Source: Varanus komodoensis
Taxonomy: Eukaryota > Chordata > Lepidosauria > Squamata > Varanidae
Assembly: GCF_004798865.1 (NCBI RefSeq)
Contig: NW_025335269.1
Span: forward strand, 17,789,045 to 17,853,044
Direction of reading: 5' to 3'
Length of the DNA stretch: 64,000 nt
A model generated the notes under the pieces. It did no database searches and was not told the origin of the DNA. It saw nothing but the letters and a program-made list of their open reading frames with translations. The position numbers and the translations under genes are program-made. Shown here piece by piece: positions 23,611-35,800 of the stretch (its first letter is position 1; each line of letters starts with the position of its first letter).

Positions 23611-26600
23611 AATATCATATTCATCATCATCACTAGAAACATGGCTCTGCAAAGCTGAATATTTGTGTGATTTTCAAGTGTCCATTTTTCCTGGGAATGA
23701 CTAACAGTAACTTGAGTCTCAATAACTATGTACTGTTACTTGATTCTGAAACAGGCGTTTTTAATAGATTATCAGCTCAAGTCAAGTATGCAAAGTTTCA
23801 AGAAACATATTTTATAGCATCCTAAAAGCCATAAAAATGGCCCCCTTTCCCTCTAGCACCAATACAGTGGCGTGCTTATGAAGAGCTTCCCAAAAGAGTT
23901 TAAGTGGCTTTTGCAGAAGCAAAAATAGATAAGCGGAACAGGATACTATTTATCACAAGTTTCTGCAACTGGAGAAATAGGACTAAAGAGATTCAAGTAT
24001 CTACAATGCTGTTTGTATGAATCAGTTATTTTTCTTCCTTGGGACTATAGGAGGACTGTAGGACATCTTATGCTTGTTTGCTGTTACAAGAAAAGCTAAA
24101 GATAATTCCATAATTTGTGCTTGCTTATTCCAGTGCTTAAAAGTCATACCCAAACAAAGAACTGTTACTACTTGGTATATTCAGTCCTTCTAGAGTTAAA
24201 GCAATAAAGTGAACACAAATTATATGTTACTTCGAGATGTTTCCACATAATTCTTATTGGTCAATAGCCCCCGCACTGGAGATGGGATGTATCCGTGCCT
24301 ACAAGCCCTGATCTATGGATACCTACATATCCATTAGGTTCCCAACTGCACTGACAAGATCAGTGTGTATACATGCTCCTTTATAGGTCTACCCACTCAA
24401 AACACAAAGGACTGTGACATGGCCAAGGACATGAGGATGCTTCATGAAAAGGTGAGTGCATTTGCACACGTTCTGTCACAGATTTAGCCTTACAGGTGTT
24501 GCAGGATAATGCCTGCATAGCAATAATGAGGAACAACAAATGATGTACTGAACCTGTAGGAGAGTTACCAAAGTGGAAAGTTGTGGATGCCTTGAGCAGT
24601 GATGCCCTGTAGGAAGACGATGAAGATAGATAAATAGTACTAGAACTGAACTAGTAATACAGTTCTTTTGATAAATGCCTTAGGCAGAGCATAGGAGCTT
24701 GTTTCAAAAATGAAGGTCTGGAAAAGTAGATAATTCAAAAATTCATGCTAACTTAAATAGAAATGTAAACATGAGAGCTCTGTTTTACCTGTACTCCTGA
24801 CAGAAAAGGGAAACTTCTCAAGTTAAAGCCCACGCATCTATTGTGCTTTTTAGGAGTCACTTTCCAGGTCCATTTGAAGGGCAGTATGTTGGTCCAAGGC
24901 TGAAAACTTATTCTGTAAATGTGTGCATCATACTGCTGGCATATAAATGAAGATTAAAGGACCAGTCTGCTTGACTGGCAGGCATATAGTCCTTCAGCTC
25001 ACATTACCTCTTTTTTCTTTCAGCATTGCTACCCTCTTTTCTAATGCTTCAAGAACAGTAATGCTGTTTAAATACATCTGTTTTTCATTTCCGGTTAAAC
25101 CCCCTTCCAAACTATCCCTACTTTGGAGTAAAGATTCCTAAGCCTGGAGCCAGGAGGTTGAACCAGAGCTGAGGCCCTGCAAAGGGACCCCTGATGTGGT
25201 GCCCTGAGCTACTCAGTAGTTTATATATATATTTAATTTCCCATTTAAAAATCGACAGAGCAAGAAATATAAAATTTGATTAGAAATAAGAAATTGTCTA
25301 CAATGTTTGACTCACTGAGCTGTACCTAGCTCACAAGCCACGTGAAGTGGGCAGTTTCACTATGGTTTCATCATGCTCGTTTCTCTTCTTTCCTGGAATA
25401 TACAAGCACGAGGCTGCCAAACACCTGTCACGGCAAACACACTGAATTCAGCTTGCTGGGTCAGAAGTTGTGAATATGCTGGATCCTTGCCACTTTTTAG
25501 TCATATTATGTTAAGCTATGCTAATTACGGGCCTCTTGCTATCATAACAAAGCATGAACCTTCTGCTCCATTCTGCAAGTGGTCATCCTATCTGCATTAC
25601 CATTTTCATTACCATTTTCAATGCAATATAGAACAGGCAGATGGAATACTGAATGAGCAAAATAAAACATGTTTAGCTATACTGTAGAAACCAGCTGCCC
25701 TTCATGGAAGCAAAAAGGTCAAGAGATCATGCTTTTTTTAATATGCAGTTTCATTTTTTTTCCCTCATGTGCAATGGGCTTCCTAACCTAGCATGGCTAG
25801 CTACTCACTCTCCATTCTAATGACATTAATCTGTATTTTACTTTACAATTCAAGCAGTGCCTTGCAGGCTTAAGCAGCTTCTTCAGAGGAGCTGTTCTCT
25901 TCCATCACATTTCCTTGCTCAAGGAGATGTTTTGCAAACTGAATGCCATATTATCTAGTAGTTGAGGAGGCCTGGAAAAGAACACTGGGACTCAAAAGGA
26001 CATCTTTCAGAACAGATAAAATGGTTAAAATACAGAAAAATGGCAAAAGCTATTAAACAGTGCCACAGTCCTGGGAGTTACAGTGCCATGACATATTTTT
26101 CATCATGAACCTTTCAGAAATGTGCATCCTTATCTTAAAACAGCAGTGAAGCCATGAAGATCAACAGCTTACTAATAGTGGGTGCAGAAACGCATGCTTT
26201 GCATGCAGATGGGCCCAGGCTGAATCACTGACATCTCCATAGGATCAACAGCTCCATGAAAGCTGTTGCCAGTGGCTATGGACAATCTAGAGATAGATGA
26301 CTCAATGATAGAAGGCAGCTCTTTGGAGCATTTCACCTTGTGATTTTGCAACATCTGTAGAACAGTTTAGTGCTCCACTAAGAATAAGGGGATTTGAGTT
26401 AACATAGGAGTATTTAGAGAAAAGGAGTTGACATAGAAATATCCTGGCATGATGATCAGTGATCAATAAGATTGGTTTGTGTGAATTTGGTGGGGTTAGT
26501 GTGGTTGGTGTGATTAGGCCTTCGGAGAGAAATATGTTTGTCAAATGTTTATGTTTGTAGTTCTCAAAACAATATATGAATCAAGATGCAGTTGCAATTC

Positions 26601-27233
26601 AATATCCAAGGTCTTCCAAATTCTGTGATAAAGTACTCTAATGAAAAGATGCATTTATATTGTATGTATTAATGGAAAGTGTGTACATGTATTAGTGAAA
26701 ATAACATAGAAACACGTCTATTAGAAGCCTATGTATAATGCATGTCCTAGGCAAACAGGTACAAAAATGTGTATTTAGAGAAAGGTTTTTTTTTTAAATT
26801 GCAAAGTGATATAGAAGTGAATTTAAGATTGGAAAAATGAGCAAGTGAACAAAGCTGACATGGATAGATAATTCATCCCTAGGTGCAGGTGACTACAGGG
26901 AGGCATGCCTTGCATTTTCAACAGTCTTTGAAAACAACCAAAACCTTTTCTGTTTCCCCAAGGTCTTTAATTTTCATCTGCAAAATTTTACATAACTTCT
27001 GCTAACAGTTATTAAATCCGTTTTACATTTTCTTGCACCTATAAATTAAGAGTTGCTTATTTGCATATTTCTCATGTTTTCATATTGAGTCGTGCTTTTA
27101 CAACCAGTTTTGCAAATTCTTGTGGGTGTCTAATTTCAAAAGGTACAGAATTTGTAATACACATACATAAAAGATTTAAGGGTTTTGACTATTTCTTTGC
27201 ATTTGCTACGTCAGTAAAGCCGAGTGTCATCAG
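23611..27233. other. Unique AT-rich non-coding DNA
   Basis: About 3.6 kb without a recognised element or exon. Short TA and poly-T stretches occur, and a small duplicated word CATTACCATTTTC lies near 25597-25620. Open frames are short. Confidence 0.5.
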
Positions 27234-27235
27234 TA

Positions 27236-28124
27236 CAGGTATACCTCATTTTATTACACCGTGTTTTATTGTGCTTCACTGTTATTGTTCTTCCTGGGCA
27301 CAACCCTGCCTTAAGCATGCGTGTCTATGGGTACCATTTTTCCAGCAGGGTTCACTCACTTTATGTCTCTCTAGTGCAGGGGTCCTCAAATTACAGCCTG
27401 CAGGGTGGATCTGGCCTGCCATGCCCATTTATCCTACCCACGCGGCTGGCCACCTCCTGCGCACATGCTTGCCGCCGCCTCGCTGCGCGGGCGGGGAGGT
27501 GGTGGCTTGCTCACTCGAAGAAGATTTTGGACTTGGGAGATCTCCAAGCAGGCAAGCCGACGCCATGCACGCCCGACACCGCCTCACTGGCCTGTGAGCC
27601 CAGGCACCCCTGCCTCACTGGCCCGCACTGGTTGCTGCCGCCTTTCAACTGGCCCCCTATTTTAAAAGTTTGAGGACCCCTGGTCTAGTGTTTTGGTAAT
27701 GTAACTCTTGCAATTCTGTACTTTTCTTTCATTATCGCATTCTATATTTGTTATAGTTGTCTGTGATCTTTGCCAAGATCTGTTACTGTGTTCTTTGTCA
27801 TTGTTTTGGGCCAGCTGGCCATTCCTCTGTATCCCGCCCTCCCCTCAGGTCTCCCTATTCCCTGCGACACAATAATAAGTATGCAAATTAGGCCAATTAC
27901 TGTAATAGCCCTACAATGGCCCCTAAGAGTTTTAAGTGAGAGGAAGCTAGAAATGATTAAGCTTAGTGAGGAAGGCATGATGAATACTGAGATGGGCCAA
28001 CAGCTAGGCTCCGTGTGCCAAACAGTCAGCCAACAGTATAACTATATGTGACCCAAGTTATTCCTACATTTGACTTACTGCAGTAGTCCAGAACAAAACC
28101 CACAATATCTCTGAGGTATGCTTG
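27236..28124 (+). mobile_element. Tigger1-like (pogo) DNA transposon, internally deleted
   Basis: Inverted ends CAGGTATACCTCA and, opposite strand, CAAGCATACCTCA are each bounded by TA (27234-27235, 28125-28126), the mariner/pogo target. Inside, words match what I recall of mammalian Tigger1 in order: CCATTTTTCCAGCAG, TTTTGGTAAT, CTCCCTATTCCCTG, AAATTAGGCCAATTA, CCTACAATGGCC and AAGCTAGAAATGATTAAGCTT. One frame reads RKLEMIKLSEEGM and then RQTVSQ-like VCQTVSQ, the N-terminal helix-turn-helix of the pogo transposase. After codon 60 or so the transposase is deleted and the sequence passes straight to the 3' end (ACAATATCTCTGAGGTATGC). A hAT lies inside at 27377-27682. Confidence 0.85.
27377..27682. 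mobile_element. hAT MITE nested in the Tigger1-like element
   Basis: Termini are CAGGGGTCCTCAAATTAC and, on the opposite strand, CAGGGGTCCTCAAACTTT. Flanking 8-mers ctctagtg (27369-27376) and gtctagtg (27683-27690) differ at one base, a hAT target duplication. The 306-bp body is GC-rich with no transposase. Because it splits the Tigger sequence between the CTCACTTTATGTCTCT and TTTTGGTAAT words, it inserted later. Confidence 0.85.
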
Positions 28125-28134
28125 TACACTGGTG

Positions 28135-28550
28135 GTACCTTACTCCTAAGCTCTCCCATGACGACTCCCAGAGATTAAGCACAGATATTGAACAACATGG
28201 AGGACATGATAGAACTTTATGGAACAACACTTGCACACTTTAACTCCCAGCACCATCTTCCAGACATGGCCAAACAGCAAGGACAGGAACGACTGCAAAA
28301 CAGCAACTGCTATGGCCTAGCACCCTAAGAGACACAAACAGATGCCATGGTCAATAGTACTACAAACTGCCAAGAGCTCCAGAAGGCTGTGCTTATCCCA
28401 ACCTCATTCCAGTTCCTAGAAACAACCAAAGCAGTCTTATCTCCATAGCCTAGCCAAAAGCATGACTGAAATGGTCCCCATAGTGAGTTGGATCCAGATG
28501 CATCTGGTGCAGCATCACCATACTGGAAGTCACCTTAACAATGAATAGTA
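28135..28550 (-). mobile_element. LINE reverse transcriptase fossil (L2/CR1-like)
   Basis: On the minus strand, near 28495-28390, the decayed protein reads SNSLWGPFQSCFWLGYGDKT then ALVV, matching the LDPFQSGFRPGYGTETALVA segment of L2/CR1-like reverse transcriptases. Further on, LLELLAVCSTIDHGICL near 28385-28330 corresponds to motif A (LLDLSAAFDTIDHGILL). The end near 28140 (VRYHQ-like GTTSV in the present frames) approaches the YADD block. Stops and shifts are many. It covers an RT region overlapping that of the plus-strand fossil at 19190-20420, so these are two separate copies of similar LINEs. Confidence 0.7.
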
Positions 28551-30509
28551 CAAGTGAGACTAGCTATTGGTACATTTCAGACTTACAAGAGCTCCTGAAT
28601 AAAGCAAAGGCGTCTTTAATAAAGCTCTTATTAGTACAGCACTTCTTTTAAGGAATGCCCCCTTAATGACTAATGCTACATTTTCAAAAGAATGATACTC
28701 AAGACAAAAATTAGGTTTTGGATACTTAAGGATACAACCCTTTGCCAAAAAAGGGGCAAATGTGAACAGCATGTTCTAGTCTAGACAGACTGAAAGTACC
28801 TTATTAATAAGCTTGAATGTCATTAATAGTCGTATTAACATCAATCTTCATTATATAAAAATCAATAAAAGAGCAAACAATGTGGCTAATTTTTATGGAA
28901 TGATGAACTTTTGTTGCGATTAGCTTTTTCTTTAATTTTGTCTTTTTATTAAATATATTGAGATGTGATGCATTGATCAACATCAGCAACACCTTCACCC
29001 TCATATAGAATTAATGATCAATGGAATCCAATCCATTGCTCCTAGAATTCTACAAAATAACTAGGTCTTCTGAAATCAAGCAACGGTTGCAACCTCTCAC
29101 CCTTATGAATGTGAGCTGTTTCTGACTTTGCACTGAAGAGTGTCAATGCCAAGTGAAATTATAATAATTGCATCTCAAATGTGACAAATATACTTTTCAG
29201 CTAGGACTATTATGATATTGTATTCTTTCTTTCTTCTTCTTTTTAAACCAGAGTATTTGTTTTGGTGTCTGCTATAGTGCTCTTGCAACCCAAAGCCCAC
29301 TATATTTTAAAGAACCAGCATTTTATTTTTGGGATTAAGACATAGAAATTCTTTTTTCTTTTTTCACTCCAGAGCAAGCACAGAAGACCCTTATCTGAAA
29401 TGTGTTAACCTTTTTCCTGTTGTGGTCCTGCTTGGGGTTGCTGTATCTGAAATTATATTACCAAACTGTGATTGATTTGTTAAAGTGAATTTGGGTCAAA
29501 GCTAAAGCAAAAGAAAGGGTTAAAGTACCCCCACATTGGCCCTCTCTCCTTCCCTTCCTCTCATTCACATACACACAATAGACCCAGGGTCTGTATTTGG
29601 GACCCTGCACTTAGGAATGAAACAAGAAAAAGGACTCCTTAATCCTGTATTAGTATGTGTAGAAGAATGGAAAGGGGCAGAATTTGGTACATACATCAGG
29701 TACATTCCTCTTAACTTCAATCACACATCTTTGGTATGTAGAATAACTGCAATGTTACTAAAATGTGGCCATTTCTCTTGGGTCTTTCCTAAAATAAATA
29801 AGCTGAAATATAACACTCAAACAAAGTTACAAAAGTTATAGTGCCAACTACAGCTACTTTGCTTTGACCTGTAATGGCACAAATCAGACTATTTATAATA
29901 ATCAATTTAAAGAAGACGTAAGTGATTGTAATAGCAGCACATCTTTTCATAGGTGCAAACATGCCTGCGTCTTTCATTAGGATTTGCTCACATAATGTGT
30001 GAACAAAGAATTTATGTTTCATGCAGAATTCATATCATTGCTATTTGACGAAATACTCACTTTAATATTGCTAAGAATTGCTAAGTTTTAGATGACAATC
30101 ACACTTTTATAACAAAAGCTACAATGGTCATAAGCATCATATTACACGGAGATATCTGAAGATTTACTTCCACATCCCAAATGACATAATCATATATTTT
30201 TCTGGCCGCTTCCAAGCTTCTCTCACACACCCCAACACTGTATGACTAAAATCACAAAGATATAAATACTAGGATTCAGTACTGCTGTGAGCAATGAATG
30301 ACATACACACAATGTCAGAATTGTTAAGACAGTTCTAAGTATTATTATGCTCTACAAAATGTACAGAATATAGTAAATGTACAAGGAAAATTAGGAACCA
30401 AAAGTCAAACCACACAATGTAGAACATCTGAGTTCCAATCTCCCAGTTGTTGATGATGTTGGTTTAGCATCTGCAGGCGCTCCAATTTTTATCAAAGCAG
30501 CTGTACTAT
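28551..30509. other. Unique AT-rich DNA
   Basis: No gene or recognised repeat is seen. The DNA is AT-rich with short, unremarkable frames. Confidence 0.45.
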
Positions 30510-30660
30510 ACACTGAGGGAGGGAGACCAAACCCTATTTGGAAAAGTTGAAGGAATTGAGTGTGTTTAGCCTGGAGAATAGATGATTAAGAGGTGATATC
30601 ATAGCAATCTTGAGATAGCTGAAGGGCTGTCACCTAGATGATTGCCTCGCAAAGCTGCTA
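30510..30660 (+). mobile_element. CR1 LINE 3' untranslated fragment
   Basis: Words GAATTGAGTGTGTTTAGCCT, GGAGAATAGATGATTAAGAG, GTGATATCATAGCAATCTTG and AGATAGCTGAAGGGCTGTCA follow the order of the CR1 3' region (TTTAGCCTGGAGAAGAG..., GGTGACCTCATAGC..., TACCTGAAGGGGTGTCA). It reads on the plus strand and breaks off before the CR1 terminal repeat. Confidence 0.75.
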
Positions 30661-31107
30661 TTAGGCCCTCTAGGTAAAAATACAGGCAAATTCAGGTACT
30701 TGTATTCCTCCCCTGGTGTGGCGCTAATAACAGCTTTAGCAGGTTTAAAATACAACATGATGGAAAAGACTCAAACAGAACTATCCCCACAGCACACAGA
30801 GTTTTGGAAAGGGGAGTGTGTAACTTTCGGAGCTGTGGGGAGGTCTACTCTAGAGCCCCCTCTGTTTATGAGGGCAAGTTATTCATGCAAAAAAGCATTT
30901 CTTATAGTTGTAGGGCACATACAACAGTTCCCAGTGGGCTGAAAACATGATCTTCTGTTTTACACAAATGCAAATGCCAGTAAAGTAGGAAGAGCTGGAA
31001 TGGGGACACAAACAGGGTAGGGTTAATTCATTTGTTTGGTCCAAATGGGAACCAGTGAAGATGCAGTGGCATTTTTTAAAAAGGGCAGCTTCCTCTGCCA
31101 CCACTCC

Positions 31108-31128
31108 AAAAAAAAAAAAAAAAAAAAA
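31108..31128. repeat. Poly-A run
   Basis: Twenty-one consecutive A. I looked for a SINE or processed copy upstream and saw none that I recognise, so it is recorded only as a homopolymer. Confidence 0.75.
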
Positions 31129-31547
31129 TCATGATAGAGGAGGAGGAGAAGAAAGGTAAGAAGGCGTTGGCCCTATGGCGTTGATTGCAGCTGTCCTCTC
31201 ACCTCCCATGGGCTCATGTCAGCAGGACCAGCACCCCAAGCAATTGCAGCCCCTTCCCTGGACTGACAAATAAGCTCCACTGAAATCAGGGCAGGGGTGG
31301 GGTATGTGTAAGACTAAATGAAGATCTGAGTAGACCTGCATCTCAGCTAGTTGTTCTTTGAGGCAAAAGAGGGACAATCATGAATAGACATTGCAAACTT
31401 TAGTTTTTCAAAGGACAAGGGAACAGGAGGGGGAAGCAGAACTGTGTTTGCTCTCCGGTTCCTTGGGCAACCCAGTGGGAGGCAAGGAAGGTGGAAAGGA
31501 AACTGAAGTTGATTGAGGTTGATAGGCACTTGCTCTTGCAGGGCTCT

Positions 31548-31562
31548 CCCCCCCCCCCCCCC
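31548..31562. repeat. Poly-C run
   Basis: Fifteen consecutive C on the plus strand, flanked by CTCT and GCAGAAC. The exact length may be uncertain in assembly. Confidence 0.8.
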
Positions 31563-32149
31563 GCAGAACTGTACTGAAGATTTAGCAGACACAGATAAAT
31601 TTGTCACAGAAAAAACACAGCGTATGAAAATTTGTGATGTAACTGGTTTGAAGAAAACAGATATAATGGCAGAAATAGCACAAGGATAATTATTGGGGGT
31701 CACGATCATGCAACATGTCAGTGAGTCAGGTATTATAATGTCAGAAAAAACCCCTCATTTAAATAGGGCCTGCTACAGAGGCTTTCAGTCAGTAAACCAT
31801 TCCTAGATGCAGACACTCCAGCCACTGTTAACTGTCCACTGCTAACCTCCAGGGTGGATCAGTAGGTACTTTTGCAAGTTTAAGAGGGTGTTGTGGGTGC
31901 TGACTTGGGAATGTTTGTGTGCATCTAAAATCATATGATATTTAAGTGGAGGGCAGAATTATGGAATAAGGCAGTCTCTCCTCACAAGTGTTACTTGCAT
32001 TGGTGAAATATCAATAGATAATTATTTTATTTCAAGCTTAACATTTTACCATGCTTCTTTCCTTTAACTGAAACATGGTTTCAAAGAGAATTGTGTGAAG
32101 CTTTTTACATAGAGTTACATCTGTATTTAATAATATTTATAGTACCCCC

Positions 32150-32250
32150 ATTGGAAAAAAATGGGATTGAAGTTACTCATATTAACTTCATTCATTTCAA
32201 TGAGTCTTCTCTAAGTATGACAAAGTCTGACTCCAACCCATAATTTCCTC
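32150..32250. repeat. Squamate dispersed repeat fragment (TTTCAATGRGTCT type)
   Basis: CATTCATTTCAATGAGTCTT, CTCTAAGTATGACAAAGTCT and GACTCCAACCCAT follow the order of a repeat I recall as 'cattgatttcaatgggtctactctgagtatgacttagttggattcaaccca' in lizards. Related fragments are at 42505-42565, 55803-55900 and possibly 5138-5170. Confidence 0.45.
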
Positions 32251-32679
32251 CAAATTTTTAACAGGATCTTTCAGACATTTTTGGTAAGAGAATCCATGCT
32301 TAAGAAAGCTACACACTGATTGGGACAGGAGAACACAAAGCAAATATGTTTATCAATGAAGTAGAAATTAATTCTGTTAGAATTAATTGGCAGATTCCTT
32401 ATTTTGGAGAATACAGAAAGTAACTGATCTACATTTTGGTGCGTCCTTTGCAGGTATCTACTGCTGATGTTTTGCTGATATGATAAAGGGAAAACCAAGC
32501 TCTTCCTATTCCCAAGTGCGCTGTGCTTGTCAGATAGGAACAGCAGCCTAGATGATCTTGTTGGGTAGACGGGGGTGCCCACAGAATGAGTTCTGAGTTT
32601 TCAAAACCAAAATGATATTCTAATTAGAAATGGGGGGGGGGCTTTAATTTGCTTTCACACACATCCTTTCAAAACTTAT

Positions 32680-32880
32680 TATATTAATTTATATTCCACC
32701 TATTCCCAGTTCTCAGATTCAAGGCAGCTTACAATGTTAAAAACATGGATATGAAGAAAGATAAAAATATATAAAAGTTAAAATATAATTAAATCAATTG
32801 CAATATTAAACCTATATAAAGTATCCGTAGGAATAGAAAAGCGATAAAAACAGAAGCGAACAGGCCTGGCTGAAAGTTCT
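32680..32880 (-). mobile_element. LINE 3' tail fragment
   Basis: TTAATTTATATTCCACCTAT, then CAAGGCAGCTTACAATGTTA and a long A-rich run of AAATATAAAA words, is the degenerate 'atttatatcccgcc...aaggcggcttacaa...taaaa' pattern of reptile LINE 3' ends. T-rich side at the left gives minus orientation. Confidence 0.5.
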
Positions 32881-35800
32881 TTAAACATGTGTCATGCTTT
32901 AACTTCTCCCTTAACTTATGGTTTGCTCTTAGCTTATGGCCCTGGCTTGCTGTGAGAGCAAGCAGCAAGACTGGATATACAAGAAAATGACAGAAGTTTG
33001 TTTAGCTGTTCCTACCAGCACAAGCAGAAATGACTGTGTAGTACACACTGCCACACTTGCTAGTTCACAGTAAGCCCGACCTTTCAGTAATTCTGGCTTA
33101 TTACTGTGCCTCAACTAGGCCAATAACAGAGCATCGTGCATGTTGTAATGCTAGGTATTAGACAGAGGCAGAAGGGGCATTTCTTTTCTTGAAGTGGCCA
33201 TGCACACACACTATAATTTTTAGTTCTTCCCTAGGTTTGGTTTACCCTCAATATCAAAGAATGCTACTGTGATATTATAGAAATCTTCTCATACAATTAT
33301 GGGCAACTGCAATGCTTAGGAACAGAATATCAATACTATATGCCTGAGCAAGCTTACATGAAAATCATCCCCGCTGTAGTAGTAGTGGGACTTACTAACC
33401 AAAAAGACACACTCTATGTAGTCTTAAACTTTAGTGTGAAAACCATACATCTGGTATCCAAATTTCTTTATAAATACTAAGAAAGCCAGAATATATTCCA
33501 AAAATAATCTAATAATGATGTTGTTGTCTCAGATATATTGTTTGGTTATGAACATTATAATTAATATATAAAATTTGCTAAGGGAAAGGTTCAAGCAATT
33601 AGTCATTTCTCATTAAATGTTAGTAGAATATGCTTTTTATTAATAATTTTTAAATTACTAACATCATTATTTGAAAAGAGTACAGCATTGAATTGCAATC
33701 TGGTGACACTGCTAATTGCTCTTGGATATATGGCATTTTCCTTATATATTCTGTATAGAAATTTGGCATAGTGTTCATGAAAACTAATAGCATAAAGAAT
33801 GTATCAGTTTTTAAGATGCCACAAGACTCCTGTTTTATCATGGAAACAACATTTGCAATAATTCCAGAAATGTCACAGAAATATCCTTTTCCTTTATTAA
33901 GGTTGATATTTGGTCCATGTAAGGCAAGTAAAAGATTGCAGGATGCTGTATTTATTTCTTTTTTTACTGCTCCAAAATGAAGGCTTCATTGCTATCACAT
34001 TTCCTTGAACTCCAAGCATAAAAAGTTTCCTCAGAAATTGTCTGTGTACTTTATCATGTTTATTCTGAAATGCAAAATTTCAATCCAGTCTCAGTATAAT
34101 AACTGAAGAACTTGCATGGAAAATGATGGTGGATTTCATTTCATCCTCTCAGCACTCCAGACTATTTCATTCTCAAACAGCAGTGAAAATTTATCACCTA
34201 TACACTTGATGTTGTACTTCTTAGCCTCTATCATAGAAATGCTTGTATTATTGGAAAAGATCCAATATTTTTGCCTATGAAGTACAGATGGTGCTAATGA
34301 TGTATTTCTATTTTGAAAGTAGGAGCATTTTAGGTATTGCTAAATTTGCTCTTCCCCAGACACTGCACACTGCAGCAAAGTGGAAGCATTGCTATTCTAA
34401 TGGTTTGTGCTTGGTGGAACCTCCAGACTTTTCCATGGGAAGCGTGGAATTCAGGGAAGAAAGATGTTCTTTATGATGAGAACAGAATTGTTGAGATCTC
34501 TTTTATCGTGGGCTCTTCTTCATACAAGGGTCTCTCTCCTTTAAACCATTTAGTGGGGTGCCTGCTTGAGAGAATGCCGCATAGTACAGATGATCTCAAT
34601 TGCTGACCCCAAGACCTTTTGAGAAATACATGCTCTTTGAAATCATTAAGGTGCTACAGGGTAGCTATGCCCACAGTTTTTAAGGTATTCATATAGCTCA
34701 AGTTCTCTCTTCTTGCAGCTATTCATCCTGATAACCTTTCTCAATACTGCACATTGTACCCTCTAAAGACAGGCTTCCCAGGGAGATGGCCATTCTTAAT
34801 TGCCAAACTTCTAAAAACCCTGGGGAACATTTCTCTTTGGAAATGCCTTTGCTTTTCTTTAACACCATCCATCTTTTTTTTTAAGTAAAAGGAAATATCT
34901 TTGTATTTTGTACAACGAATGCCAGCACATAGTGGTTTCTTGAATGAATTCCAGCAGAAAGTCCTTGATCATCTTCATATACAAATTGTTACTGCATTCT
35001 GCCACTTTTAGAATATTCTAAATCATACGGAATAAGACACAGGCAACAGCTTCATAAATACTGGCTTCTGCAGATAGCTATTATATTTTATTTAAGAGCA
35101 AACAAATGTATTTTAAGGCATTTTAAGCTCTAAAGCTATTGCAGTAAGTTAACGGATTCTGCAAGTTGGCAAGGAATTCTACAGTTAACATTTGTCAAGA
35201 TCATTACATCAGTTGCGTGGCCAGACTCTCATATTCTATTGACTGCGTGAGCCCTCACATTTTAAAAACCTTGCTTCAAACTGACTTCACCCTATTGAAC
35301 ATCACAGATATATGGCACTTACAAAGACATTCCCAATGTCAGTTTATGTTCACCTTTCCCCAACAAACTGTACATGCTAGTAGATTCATCATTCAGATGA
35401 TGTAGGCCTTTGAATTAGGCAGGGGCTTTTTTTGCAAATCTATTGAAGTTTTTTTACAGCTATTATCTATCAGCAATTTTCTTCTGTTTATCAAGAAACA
35501 ACTGCCAATTCTCCTTTGGCTTCACTGTGACGTTCTTCTGATGCCCAACTATAAAGCACTTGAAAAAAGATTGGGTTAGAATTCTTTTGCTTCACTTATT
35601 CATATAACTGGACAAGAAAAATATATACATGCATTTCAAGACATGTTCCTAAGCATCTCACCAAATAACTTGTGACAGTTTCATAGAATCAACATCCCTG
35701 ACAGGTCTTTACATAGCTGTTGAACCGACATCTGACAATGACTTGATAATTTGATTCTACTGATATGCGTATATGTAGCAAAATGGTGATTAATATATTC

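Larger units (their letters stand above)
30661..32679. other. Non-coding DNA with homopolymers
   Basis: No gene is seen. It holds a 21-base A run at 31108-31128 with no retrocopy-like body before it, and a 15-base C run at 31548-31562. A dispersed-repeat fragment lies at 32150-32250. Confidence 0.45.

Noticed and set aside
27061-27673. Open frames of 178 and 149 codons
   Set aside because: They run across the border from unique DNA into the Tigger-like element and then into the nested hAT, so they cannot be one gene.
31030-31128. Poly-A run as the tail of a processed retrocopy or SINE
   Set aside because: The preceding DNA has no polymerase III boxes or recognisable transcript sequence, and no flanking direct repeat was seen.
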